The notes below the pieces were generated by a model. It was not told the DNA's origin, ran no database searches, and worked only from the letters and a program-made list of their open reading frames with translations. A stretch of 64,000 nucleotides of DNA from contig OY856186.1 of NCBI GenBank assembly GCA_963693315.1, forward strand, positions 373,245,663 through 373,309,662, written 5' to 3'. This document shows positions 22,601-34,250 of this stretch, one piece after another. The DNA is from Diogma glabrata (taxonomy: Eukaryota; Arthropoda; Insecta; Diptera; Cylindrotomidae). The translations under genes were made by a program, and so were the position numbers. The stretch's first letter is position 1; each line of letters opens with the position of its first letter.

Positions 22601-23689
22601 CAAATTCTTTAGCGGAATTTATATGAATATTTTGATATTAATAAAAAAACTTGTTGTTTATAAAATGGTTGAGGAGCTGGGAGTTGGTAGGAGAAAGTGG
22701 TATTGTGGCTTAATAAATTTGTAGTAACGTCAAATAGTATTTGGGGGATCTTCTTTAACCACCATAGAAGAAATAGAGGGGATCAGTTTTTGTTTATTTG
22801 TTTTACCCTATTATTGGTATATGAGTTGACGTGATCTATCACATACCACTGGTAATAGCAGTGAGATATCTTAGGCTGAGTTGTTGAAACAAGTCTTCAT
22901 ATTTGGTTTTTAATCGTTGAGGTGAATCATTCATTGCGTAGCACAATTGAGTTACTTTACACTAGTTTGGTTATTGGCACTCCAATTTTTGTTCTTATCA
23001 TTTTTAAAAAAAACTTACTCTTTTATTTTGCTCTCTTAATTTTCGATTACATATTGAGGTCTCTTTTTAATTTTTGTTAAGATGTTGTCCGAAGAACTTT
23101 TGATAAGATATTAGGACGCAAGTGCAGCGTTGCCAAAAGATAAAAAAAAACAAAATAATACTGTAGGATCACAATACATAAAGATCACAATCGCATATGG
23201 TGTAATTCTCCTAAACAGCAAATAAAAGGAATAAACATGTTGTCCTAAAGTAATTGGTATTCCCTTCATAGCCACAATAATGAAAAAGAACAGCTAAAAG
23301 TAAGAACATCAAAGTTCTAAAGTGTTTTCTTAACGCAATTTTTAGAAAACTATAAAAAAAGATTTAAAATAAACAATACCAGAATAACAAAAAAAACACC
23401 CAAAAGAAGGAATAATAAAATAAAAAAATAAAGGCAGAAAATATTGACGAAAATAAAGAGTCGAAAGAAAAAAAAAGAAGGCAACAAATGTAAAAATAAT
23501 CAAAAATTAAAATAAAGAAAACAAATTAAGAGATGAAGAAAGCAGGAAAAAACAATGAGATATGGTGTAAAAAATAAGTAAAAAATGTATGGAAATAAAA
23601 CAAAATAATAAACAAAAAGTGAAGTAAGAAAAGAATGATTGCCACTGTTATCATTTACATTCCATTGATTTGTTTACAATTTGTTTACA
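19691..23689. other. AT-rich DNA, mostly featureless
   Basis: About 4 kb of A/T-run DNA. Frames at 19.65-20.56 kb (60-89 codons) overlap on both strands and reflect low complexity. The stretch 22,810-22,990 (TTATTGGTATATGAG, CACTGGTAATAGCAGTGAGATATC) is a diverged copy of the repeat at 46.88 kb. An A-rich stretch lies at 23,380-23,630. A possible first exon is listed separately at 21,190-21,345. Confidence 0.4.
21190..21345 (+). promoter_or_regulatory. Possible promoter and first exon with strong 5' splice site
   Basis: TATAAAAG at 21,190-21,197 is followed about 110 bp later by an ATG (21,301) opening 15 codons (MLFVLRKSFERKKFY) that run into ACG/GTAAGTAAAT at 21,344-21,353, a near-ideal 5' splice site. 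The combination is what a short first coding exon before a long intron looks like. In AT-rich DNA each element is common, and no partner exon is recognised, so this is weak. Confidence 0.2.
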
Positions 23690-24413
23690 TTGATGAACCA
23701 ATAGGTGAATGTAAAAGCATTCGTTTATTGTGTGTCACAGTTTCAAATGACCTACTCTGGACCGATCATGTAATGGCAAAAAGCGCGTCTAAAAAACTCG
23801 GCCTCCTAAATAGATGCAAAAAAATTTTCACTCCATACCAATTGCTCCATGTTTGTAAGTCCTATATTCGTCCCTGTATGGAGTACTGTTGTCAAGTTTG
23901 GGGTGCTGCCTCTGTTTCCATCTTGGCCCTCTTGGACTCTGTTCAAAAGCGAGCTATACGAATTGTGGGTGATCGAACTTTGACATCAAAACTTGATTCC
24001 CTACAACATCGTCGCACTGTTGCTGACCTCGTTGTTTTTTACAAATATCGTCATCAGCAGTGCTCAGATGAAATCAGCGGCATCATGCCTCAAACTTATT
24101 CTTACCCCCGTTCCACTCGGCAATCGGCTGCCGCAACCAGTGAAACGGTAAAGATCCCGCGCTGTCATACTGGCAGATCGCAGAGAGACTTCTTTATCCG
24201 AACTGCGTACAACTGGAATAGTTTGCCGGAACACTTAGTCTCAGGTGGCTTCAACCCACAGATGTTTAAAAAAAAGCGTTAATCTACATCTTAGAACGCC
24301 AGTTGTTGTGGGACCCAGGGCTAGACCTAGGTCTTAAAAGGTATTTATGTATTGTTGTGAGACATATTCTAAAGCCTATTACACAACACATTTTATTAAA
24401 AAAAAAAAAAAAT
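23690..24413 (+). mobile_element. 5'-truncated LINE insertion (family A) with poly(A) tail
   Basis: The open frame covering 23,635-24,282 encodes, from about residue 20, the end of the RT domain and its C-terminal part: LLCVTVSNDLLWTDHVM (the LGVxxxxxLxWxxH thumb motif), KKLGLLNRCKKIFTPYQLLH, SYIRPCMEYCCQVWGAASVS, RAIRIVGDRTLTSKLDSL, VADLVVFYKYRHQQCSDEIS, WNSLPEHLVSGGFNPQMF. The first 20 or so codons, with a TTG start, belong to the flank. A frameshift in the A run at 24,268-24,276 ends the frame earlier than in the 17.4 kb copy. The 3' tail ends in a run of A at 24,399-24,411. It is the best-preserved family-A copy but lacks EN and catalytic RT motifs, so it is dead. Confidence 0.87.
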
Positions 24414-24938
24414 TCCTTGCAGTACCACCCCAATAAAGAAATTCCTTAGAAATTCCAGGGTACGAGCTTAGTACTCACCCGTTATATGTTTTATTATGGA
24501 TTTACGTTGTGTTGAGTATGACTGCTCTTCCTTCACTGTCTCACTATACTGTATCATACTAGCAATGCCATTCGATAGGTTACAGTTGTTTTTATGATCC
24601 CTATTAACTGCAAGATACCATGCTGAGTAATTAGTTCTTCAGAATGCTGCTCAATAATTCCTATTGCGTTTTCATGCATCCAGTAGCCTTACGTTTGCTT
24701 TTCCTCTGTATTTCTAGTTTTTGCTTTTATTTTCATTCTATATCTTTTACAGTTTTCATGTGCACTTTTCTCTCAATTTTGTTCCTCAATTTTCTCTGTA
24801 TCAATCAGAATCGCTCCCTTTTTCGCTGCAATATCAACCAGAATTCACCTTGCAATACATTTAAGATATCAGTTTATAGGTCGCTTTAAGATCTAAAACG
24901 AGATGGTTTCCTCTGCACAGATGCGCAGATGATGCCAC

Positions 24939-25560
24939 TTAGATGGTTTTACCCACCAACATACCGTCTGTACAGCTTGTACACCTGTATTGGTATATTA
25001 TTGGACGTAAGGACTCTGAGAACCCTATCGTCCTTGATGTTCTATAACAGTAGGTACACATTCGATCCCAGGGTACTATCTGAATATCCATGGATTGGAT
25101 CTAAGATCCAGAAATCTCAGGTTGAGCACAACTCAGAGCTATTTGTTACGCTCTAGCATGCTATGCATCTTATAGTGGTTTGTCATTCCTTGGTCTAAGA
25201 ACAAAAGTTGATCCCTCGATTGATTCTGCCATTAACTCTTTCATAGTGATGTGAATTGAAATTAAGTTTGCAACATCTTGCAGCTTGTGCGATGAAATCA
25301 TTTTGATGTAGAAACGCATCTTACGCAATTTTGACCATTAAGTCTGGGAACCTTTTAGTTTGGTTAGCTCAAAGGTGTACGCAATTTTAAGAGTAGGATA
25401 TTCTGTACTTCATCTCTAAAATACTGAATTAGATCTACCATTGCTCTTTGTTGCTGTTTTTCTGTAGTACATACTTTTCATTTTCTGAAAATCATTGAGG
25501 AGTTGGTGATAGTGTTTACCATTTTTAATCCGGTAATGTTTCCTGCGACGATTGTGAACT
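24939..25560 (-). pseudogene. Unassigned coding-like stretch, frame-shifted
   Basis: GC content rises between 24,900 and 25,560, and successive minus-strand frames look like protein: near 25,560-25,420 a His/Arg/Lys-rich piece (KHYRIKNGKHYHQLLNDF), near 25,470-25,370 QQQRAMVDLIQYFRDEVQNI, near 25,330-25,180 KLQDVANLISIHITMKELMA, and at 25,091-24,939 a 50-codon frame with a CTYC...CTSC cysteine pair pattern. The pieces are in three frames and separated by stops, so this is a decayed gene, a transposon protein, or exons with tiny introns. I do not recognise the family. A competing 75-codon plus frame at 24,929-25,156 overlaps it. Confidence 0.3.
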
Positions 25561-28500
25561 TTTTTTTTTAAACTGGCCATATTCTCGATTCACCAGAATA
25601 CAGTGTACTGCTTGTTAACAGAGGTGCTTTTAAGACGTTTAACAATAATTTTTACTCCTATCTTAGCACCACTGTTTACACTATTGGGATGAATTCACAC
25701 ATGAACTTCATATTTTTTGCATCCAGCCCAACTTTTTACTTAACTTTAATCATTCCAAATAGTTTTCGTGGAAGTATTTTAAATATAATTATTATGACAA
25801 TTCAACTCACTAAATAAAGTTTCGATAAGGTCCAATAAACACGCTTCATTAACTATTTTTTAACAAATCAAAACGAGTTATATCGATTATTTTTCTCTGG
25901 TGGGAAGCAACAGCGAATTATAGTGACTATTTTCGGCCTACTTAATATATCAATTTAAAACTAGAGATATTGAGATAATTTTTTTTGCTTAATGAGAAAA
26001 TTTTTTTTTATTTATAATTTTGTTTAAAAGATAATTATTAGTTTCTAAATAAAATTTTTTCCACAATTTAAATTAATCAATAATATAAAATTATATAAAA
26101 ATGCAATTTGCAAATAATAAAAATGTCCGTTTTCATTCATAAATGATTGCATGTTTATGTTTATTTGTCAAAAATAAAATAACAAATTTATAACATTTAT
26201 GCGCCTATTAAGATGCAATAATATTTTATTATGTATAATTATGTTGTTTGAAATAATGTTACTATTTCTGTTCGTTATATTGTCTGCTAAATACAACTTG
26301 TCATCAAATTATTAGTCGATTATTTCTCAACATTACCACTCATACCATTTGAGGTTAAAAATTTCCCTCGTCCGCTACGCGCACTCGGGACCTCAAATGA
26401 CATTCATAATAATGATTATGAAAAATAATCGACTATTATTTGACGACTCGTGATATTATATATGAAAGTAAAATTCTCGATTGCAGATTTCTCGAGATCC
26501 CTTACATGCATCAGTAAAATCAATATTTGAGCAAAGTCCATCATTACCGAACGTTTTTGTGGTGCCAGTGTAAAAGTCAGCCGTATTTAAAGTGGATTAT
26601 TGACTATTCTCAAGTTTTTGTGTAATGCTAGAAGAAATGGAGCAGCCGTAGAGACCTTTAATTTTTGCATAAATAAGTCAAACCCACGAATTGCCAATTG
26701 GATCTATTTTTTAACGGAAGACCATGTGGGTGTGGGTTCAGGTAGGTCACACACAATCGTTTCGCTAGTTCAACGTTTTGGTTCAGAACTGTCTGTATCA
26801 AAATTTTTTGTACCTCGCAGTCATTGATATTAATGCACTGATTCAATGCAAACAGAAATCGGTTTACTTTACTTTTTTAGAACCTGGATATCAATTTCTG
26901 CCTCCTGGTGCCCAGAAACCTAAATTTTTACAATGATTGATAAACGGACACTTTGGAAGCTCTTTTGTAGTTATCCAAACTGTGTGCAAATCCACATCTT
27001 ATACAAAGTAGACTTAGACCATTAATTGGCATTTATTTATTAAATTTCGTTTAAACAAAAATTAAATATTAAAATTAAACACTTGTTCCAATTCCCCAAA
27101 GTCGTTCGTTTACATGTTAATGATGTTTGATGTTTTATTGCATTTTCAATCAAATCGTCAATTTTTTTCATATATTTATTTGATTCATAAATTTAAATTG
27201 AATTAAAATTAATTATGGATGTATTTTAATTTACATGTCACGTTCTGAGAAATCTTTATATTTGTCTCTTTATATATCAAATATGTAAAGAGAGTAGTTT
27301 TTTTTAGATATTGCTAATCGATCAGAATGAATATAGTTATATGTTTTATTGTATACTCCCTTTTCCAAAATAAATTTTCCTCGTAATCTAATTTCTTTTA
27401 TAAACACAGATTCCTCCGTAATATACTTTCTTTAATTGCTTTCCTATTTTGATATAACCTTCAAAACTAAATAGAACAAACACAATTTTTGATGTTTAAT
27501 TTGTATCCAACTATTTCTTTTTTTTGCTTTTGATTAATCTAATTTAAAAAAACTAAACTATTGAAAAATATTAATATGAAGTCTATAGCTATATCCATGG
27601 TTTCTGAACACCTAAAGACATGGTTCCAAAACATCGAAAGACTCGAAAATAAATTGCCGCAATCGAAATAGCGTTCCTTGTAACGACGGGCCTATTTGGA
27701 ATTTAAAAAAATAACATTCATAATTAATGAAATTTTTTAATGAATAGCTATTTTATTTCAGTTACAGCCTTTAAATTAAAATAATCCATATTAACAAACA
27801 TTAAAACATTCAGTCAACCAATATTTTAACATTTTCTCAGTAAATTGCTTTGTTGCGTCATTCAATTAATAAAACATATTACTGTCTACAATCTACATAA
27901 ATAATACTAATTTTTTTGTTATGTAAAGCTTAATCATAATATTATTTGTAGATGCGATGAATGTAATACGGTTGTTCAATTTATAAACGGCGGCATGGTT
28001 GTCTGCAGTTGTAGAGGAGAATACTTTCTCGTTTGTTGACTTGTTTATTGAAATGATATATGGAAATGCTTTGAATTGCATTTTGAATTGAGATGATATG
28101 GGAAAATTCTAAACTTGTGTGCGATAAAGTTTTTTTTTATATTATTTGAAAGGCAATACGAGATTTCCCTAAAGATTCGTTTTATACAGTTCAGTATTTT
28201 CCCATTTCAATAATTATTTTCTATTATAAAGTCTTATACTTTACAATTTGGTGTGAGATCACTAGCGAAAAAATAAAATTACAAGTCCGTCGGGCTTGCC
28301 TAATTTATTTAATCAACCATTGGATTTAGTGATTATTTATACACCAGCTCAACATTTTCTTCCATTGTATAGGTAACAGAATCTTAATCGAGATCTAAAG
28401 TGTCTCTTTGTCAGTAGTAAACGTATTCCACAGAACATTGTTTATCTTTAAATCATGCTGATGCTCTGTATCAAAAGTGAAGCGACTAAGATAACATCGT

Positions 28501-29229
28501 TTCTAAAATATTTTGGCAAGGTTATCCTTTAAAAAGAGTTCTTTGAATTTTAGCTGTTTCAGTTACAAAACTTTCAATGGATCCCAAAAAAAGTCCATAG
28601 GTGTTCCTCACGACCACCAATATAAATAATAATCGATTAAATTAAGTCCTCAAGTAAAACTCAACCACAAAGCGGATTGAATTGTTAAAAATCAATACAG
28701 ATGAAGGTTTATTGGAGAATTTTTAACAGTAGCCGTTCCTACATTCTACATATACAGCAAAAAAAAAAAGGATGCAGGACAATTGAAGACAATCTACTCC
28801 TACAAGGAATAAGGAATGTCGGCAGCAAAAAAAATTACGTCAATAAATATTCGCAATCTCACGCGTATATAGATATTCTTTATATTGTTTTATGAGACTT
28901 TTAACTGTGAACTGACTGTGACGATAAAACGTTACTTAACTTCGTGCGGAGATGGTTATTCTAGTAGAATGCAGTTGAGACAATGCTTGGTGCAACCGAA
29001 AAGATGAGAAAGGCACTAGAGGTTAACTTTAATGTAGTTTTTGATTTTGGTATTTAGTTGATAATTTTTTATTGTAAATTCGACATTTATAGCTTGTTTT
29101 GAACCGGATAGGATAGGAGTAGAAACACTTTTGTTGTTTTTTTAAAGATATCAATGAAGAGTCAAACAAAGTGAAATGTGATTTAAAAGTTGTACATTGT
29201 TGTGCAAAAGTTTTCTGCATAGGATCTTG
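25561..29229. other. AT-rich DNA, mostly featureless
   Basis: Apart from the fold-back element at 26.3 kb, only short frames occur. One pair at 26,600-26,846 overlaps on both strands and has somewhat balanced codons, but no motif on either strand. A/T-rich runs dominate 25.95-26.25 and 27.0-28.3 kb. Confidence 0.4.
26296..26457. mobile_element. Fold-back element or MITE, about 160 bp
   Basis: The left arm (TCATCAAATTATTAGTCGATT ending CCATTTGAGGT) pairs with the right arm (ACCTCAAATG... to AATCGACTATTATTTGACGA). Both arms show AGTCGATTATTT and CATTTGAGGT; the middle is a GC-rich spacer (CCGCTACGCGCACTCGGG). About 60 bp arms, imperfect. No target duplication is clear. Confidence 0.7.
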
Positions 29230-31800
29230 ATGAAACTTTGGCAAATGATACAAGTTCACTTGAAAATGGAAGATCTGGATTCATTTCAAATTTGGACAAA
29301 ACGGCGGGGGGTCTCCCGAACACCTCTAAGTTTAAATCTTGAATAACTTCTAATCCCGGGCTTTGATCTTATTGAAACTTGGTATATAAGGTGTGACCTA
29401 CCTGTACTGTTTCCAATATTTCTGCATACCAACTTCCGGTTTGTCACTACCGGTTAAAAAGTTTTTTTTTTCAGGTGTTTATCCCTACTGTAGCCTACAA
29501 TTACCCATCGATTTTCATGAAACGTTGCGAAAAGCTTTTATATAACATGAGAAAGATTTTATCAGCTTTTGGAGCACATTGGATAAAGGGTTGGGGGGTC
29601 CACCATACAACAGGTGGGTTTTTTCTACAAAGTTTTTATGTTTGTTGGGAGCATAAAACATTCATTCGTGAATGAATTTTGATGACACTTTGGAAAAAGA
29701 CGCAAAAATGTATGACAAAGAACTGATTAGTTTTTGAGCGATAGTGAACAAAGTGGTGGGGGGTCCCTGGAGCACCTGTTTTTTTGAAAGCTCTCTAACT
29801 TCTGTACCTGATTAAACGAATTGGATGAAACTTGGTACATGAGTATGTAGTACGGTTTACAATAGTTCTGCATCCCAACTTCCGGTTTTTCACTTCCAGT
29901 AAAAAAAAATTTTTGTACGTTTTTGAAGTTTTTCAGTGTCTTTATGCACACTACAGCCTACAATAATGAAGTGATTATGATGAAACTTATGGAATAGGGT
30001 TCCAGTTAGTGTAAGAAGATAATTATCATGTTTTGGGACACATTGATCAAAGCGGCGGGGGGTCTACCATACAAATGCTGACTTTTCACACTTTAGTTTT
30101 TAAGTTTGTTGGGAGCATACAGACTTCATTCATTAATTTATTTTAATGACACTTTGGAAAAAGATGGAGATTTAAGTAACAAAGAACTGTTTAGTTTTTG
30201 GATAATATTGGAATAAGTAGTGGGGGTGCTCCCGAACACCTGTTTAATGTGTCACACTTTTTTCAATGTTTGTTGGGAGCACACAGCATTCGTTCGTGAA
30301 CCAATTTTGATGACACTTTGGAAAAAGATGCAAACATGTATGGCAAAGAACTGATTAGTTTTTGAGCGATAGTGAACAAAGTGGTGGGGAGTCCCTGGAG
30401 CTCCTGTTTTTTTGAAAGCTCTATAACATCTGTACCTGATAAGCGAATTGGATGAAACTTGGTACATGAGTATGTAGTACGGTTTAATAAGTTTAAATAG
30501 TTCTGCATCCCAACTTCCGGTTTTTCACTTCCGGTAAAAAAAAATTTTTTGTACTTTTTTGAAGTTTTTTCAGTGTCTTTATGCACACTACAGCCTACAA
30601 TAATGAAGTGATTATGATGAAACTTATGGGATAGGGTTCCAATTAGTGTGAGAAGATAATTATCATCTTTTGGGACACATTGATCAAAGTGGCGGGGGTC
30701 TACCATACAACTGCTGACTTTTCACACTTTGTTTTTAAAGTTTGTTGGGAGCATACAGACTTCATTCATTAATCAATTCTAATGACACTTTGGAAAAAGA
30801 TGGAAACTTAAATGACAAGGAACTGATTAGTTTTTGGACAATATTGGGATTAGTGGTACGGGGTCTCCCGAACACCTGTTTACTGTGTCATCATTTTTTC
30901 AACGTTTGTTGGGAGCACACAGCATTCGTTCGTGAACCAATTTTGATGACACTTTGGAAAAAGATGCAAACATGTATGGCAAAGAACTGATTAGTTTTTG
31001 AGCGATAGTGAACAAAGTGGTGGGGGGAGTCCCATACACCTGTTTTTTTTAAGCTCAATAACATCTGTACCTGATAATCGAATTGGATGAAACTTTGTAC
31101 ATACACATTTAGTATGATTTACAAAAATTATTACAAAAATTATGCCCAACTTCCGGTTTTTTACTTCCGGTAAAAAAAATGTTTAATTGTTGGTAGTTTT
31201 TTCAGTCTCTCTAAGCACACTACAGCCTACAATAATGAAGTGATTATGATAAAACTTATGGAAAGGTTTCAATTAGTGTAAGAAGATAATTATCATCTTT
31301 TGGGACACATTGATCAAAGTGGCGGGGGATCTACCATACAACTGCTGACTTTTCACACTTGGTTTTTAAAGTTTGTTGGGAGCATACAGATTTCATTCAT
31401 TAATCAATTTTAATGCACTTTGAAAAGAGATAAAGACTTTATTGACAAAGAATTGACTAGTTTTTGGACAATATTGGGATAAGTGGTGGGGTCCTCCCGA
31501 ACACCTGTTTATTGTTTCAATGTTTGTTGGAAGCATATAACACTCGTTCGTTAAGTAATTTTGATTACACTTTGCAAAAAGATGCAAATATGTATGGCAA
31601 GGAACTGATTAGTTTTTTTAGCGATAGTGAACAAAGTGGTAGGAGGTCCTCCAAGCACCTGTTATTTTGGAAGCTCAATAACTTCTGTACCTGATAATCG
31701 AGTTGGATGAAATTTGGTACATACACATTTAGTACGGTTTACAACAATTCTGCATCATAACTTCCGCTTTGTCACTTCCGATAAAATTTTTGTTTACTTT
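29230..31800 (+). repeat. Higher-order tandem array, about 630 bp units of three related modules
   Basis: Each unit holds three modules built around a G-rich core: B (GGCGGGGG-TCTACCATACAA), C (GTGGGG-TCTCCCGAACACCTG) and A (GTGGTGGGGAGTCCCTGGAG). Cores: C/A-like 29,305; B 29,596; A 29,757; B 30,053; C 30,221; A 30,382; B 30,691; C 30,856; A 31,018; B 31,320; C 31,484; A 31,636. So B-C-A repeats three times at about 630 bp, with spacings near 168, 161 and 300 bp, after an older incomplete unit. B and C both continue into TTTGTTGGGAGCA and ATGACACTTTGGAAAAAGATG, showing common descent. Between A and B lies a GATGAAACTTGGTAC phrase and a double CTTCCGGT. Frames of 60-147 codons inside are not conserved between units and are not coding. 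Confidence 0.9.
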
Positions 31801-32983
31801 TTCTCGTTCAACAGAATTTATATTTGTTGGGATACTACTGCCTGCTTTAATATTTTTATTATTAGAACTACGAAGTCCATAATATTGGTTAGCTTTTAAT
31901 TAAAGTGTTTTGTGGATATTAGCTCATTATATATCCATAACACTATGTTTCCAGAGCTGTGGTGAAGTCAGCCTATGCATCAGCGTCGCAATATTTTTTT
32001 GAGTTTTTGGCCAACCGTCTTGTCGTTCTATGAAAATGTTTTTTGCTCCATATAGACTAAATTTTTAATCAATAAGACCCCCTCCCCTGGTGAATATTGT
32101 CTTTGCGAATGCTAAGATCTGGTTACCTACAGTCGGTTTAACAGATGTGGGACTTGAACCTCAAAGGAAAGGAATACAATTCTCGTTTTGTATGAATTTA
32201 ATTCTCCTTTCGGAATTCCTTCTACATCCTTCTGATTCTGTAACTAGTTGAAGTTTCAAATCACAAATTTTAATATTTTATATGTTTTTGTTTTTTAATT
32301 AGGTTTTACTCTCAATAAACTTTTTTTACAACAGCCACACAAGTATAAAGCACGGATTTTTTTAAAGAATTATGCGTTCAGGATCAAATCGATTATTAAA
32401 TATCATTTCATAACAATATCTTGATCAGCCAGTAGCATAAAGAATCTTATGCAAGAAATTATCAAAATAGCCATACTTTTTTAGAAGCAAAAATAGTTCA
32501 AGACATTTTGTTTGATTGCTAGATTAAGTAATAATTTTAGCAGATTTTGTGTTTTTTTTTTAATATTTGAACCCATATAATTAAGCAAACATTCGCATGT
32601 GGCAAACATAGATCGACTCTATAAATGAAATACTCAGATTGTTTCATGGTGATAAATCATAAGTTAAATTGGAAATTTTTCAATCCAATCAAAAAAGCCG
32701 GACAAGTGCGAATAAAATTTCCGTGAATGTAAAAGAACACAATATCAAAAATAAATGACATAAATTTGTGTTGTAAAGCCTTTATATCGCCAGACTATGG
32801 ACACATAACAGAATAAATGTTAAATCGGAGACGTCAATAGTAAATGTCAATCATATCAACATTGATCAAAAATGACACAAAAAATATTACTTGAGGTTAA
32901 TTCTTATGCGTAGCTGTTTATGTTAACTAAAGAAAGATTTAACCAGCTTTTTAATGGTTCAAATCGGGAATATTTTTTTTATA
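31801..32983. other. Unassigned DNA between two tandem arrays
   Basis: No recognisable gene. Near 31,985 the phrase CATCAGCGTCGCAATA resembles the start of the 287 bp units at 32,984, so the second array may once have extended further left. Confidence 0.35.
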
Positions 32984-34190
32984 AATCAGCGTCGAAATAT
33001 GGGGTGGTGGTGGTATACATATATACTTAAAATAGCACATTTTTAACAATAACTAAAAAACTGTGCATCGCAAAATTCTAAAAAAATTGCAATGTTTCTT
33101 AAATTAGGTGATCTTTCGAATGACACCCCACTTGCTTGGGTCATAAAAGTTTTTTTTACCCTCCTCACACCCATCCCCTAAGCACACAGATATAATTATT
33201 TGAGACTTCATTAATTAATAAATTAATAATTAATAATAATAATAATTAATAATTAATTAAACAATTAATAATTGTCATTAAAAGCTTACCAAACATTGTG
33301 AATTTTTCCAAAGTTTTCTGTCAATCAGTGTCGAAACGTAGGGGGAGCACGGTTAAAAGCTTTTCTTTTTTGACAATAACTCAAAAACTGTGCACAGCGA
33401 AATTCTAAAAAAGAGTGCTTTATTTCTTAAATTAGGTGCTCTTTCAAATAACACCCCACTCGCTTGGGTCAAAAAAGATTTTTTTCACCCTTCCCCATCC
33501 CAATCCCTTAAAAGCACAAAAATAGAATTATTTGAGACTTCGCTATAACTTTCGTTCAGAGTTTATCAAACTTCCTGTCTCTGTGAATTTTTTCAAATTT
33601 TTATATCAATTAAGCTCGAAATTCCAGGGGGGGGACCAACTTTTTTTATCACTTTTTTGACATTAATTCAAAAACTATGCATTGCAAAATTCTAAGAAAA
33701 ATGACAATATTTCTAAAATCAAGTGCTCTTTTAAATGACACCCCACTTGACCTGGTTTTGCATGATTTGCATGTTTTTACCCCTTATCATTCCCACCCCT
33801 TTATTAAATATAGTTATGAGTACCTGCCACTTTTCTATATTTTTCATTAAAAACCTACTCATTTTTCTATCATTCCTAATATATTTGAAGATTTTCGATG
33901 AGTTAAGTTCGGAGCTAATCGAGGTAAGAAAACACGAAGAAAACGTCATTATTTAAAATTATACAAAAAATGGTGAGGTGTAGAAATCCAAAATAAATTT
34001 TTAAGGAATACTGAAATAAAGCCCTTTCATATGATAACCTACTCGTTTTGATAAAAAATGCATGTTTTCAAAGGCTTTACATCGTACCTCTGTAAAACAA
34101 ACGAACACAACTTTATTTATTTTTTAACCCGATATATTGTGTGGATAGGTTAGTTTTATAAGCACCTCAAATTTTAAGTTAATCGATTTT
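32984..34190 (+). repeat. Degenerate tandem array, four units of about 285-340 bp
   Basis: Units begin near 32,984, 33,323, 33,608 and about 33,896 with AATCAGTGTCGAAA-like text, then a G-rich run, ACAATAACTCAAAAACTGTG, CAAAATTCTAAAAAA, and AATGACACCCCACTTGCTTGG, ending in a C-rich CACCC...CCCATCCC. The first unit is longer because of a TAA microsatellite at about 33,213-33,275. Similarity falls from unit 2 outward; unit 4 is weak. Two overlapping frames at 33,731-33,956 on opposite strands are not coding. Confidence 0.75.
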
Positions 34191-34229
34191 TAAATAATGC
34201 AGAAAACACGTTGTACTCTCACTAATAGT

Positions 34230-34250
34230 GTTCCGTATAAAAAACGGAAC
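34230..34250. repeat. Short palindrome at the end of the array
   Basis: GTTCCGT, seven A/T bases, then ACGGAAC: a 7 bp perfect inverted repeat, followed by CCTAAC. It could mark the end of the repetitive element. Confidence 0.6.

Noticed and set aside
26600..26846. Gene on either strand at 26.6-26.85 kb
   Set aside because: Both strands are open over the same bases and neither has a recognisable motif or good start; left as unassigned.
30263..30706. 147-codon minus-strand ORF
   Set aside because: It lies in the 630 bp tandem array; the neighbouring units do not keep the frame, and the opposite strand is open as well.
29230..31800. CRISPR array
   Set aside because: The units are about 630 bp with related modules and no short identical repeats with unique spacers; the DNA is eukaryotic.
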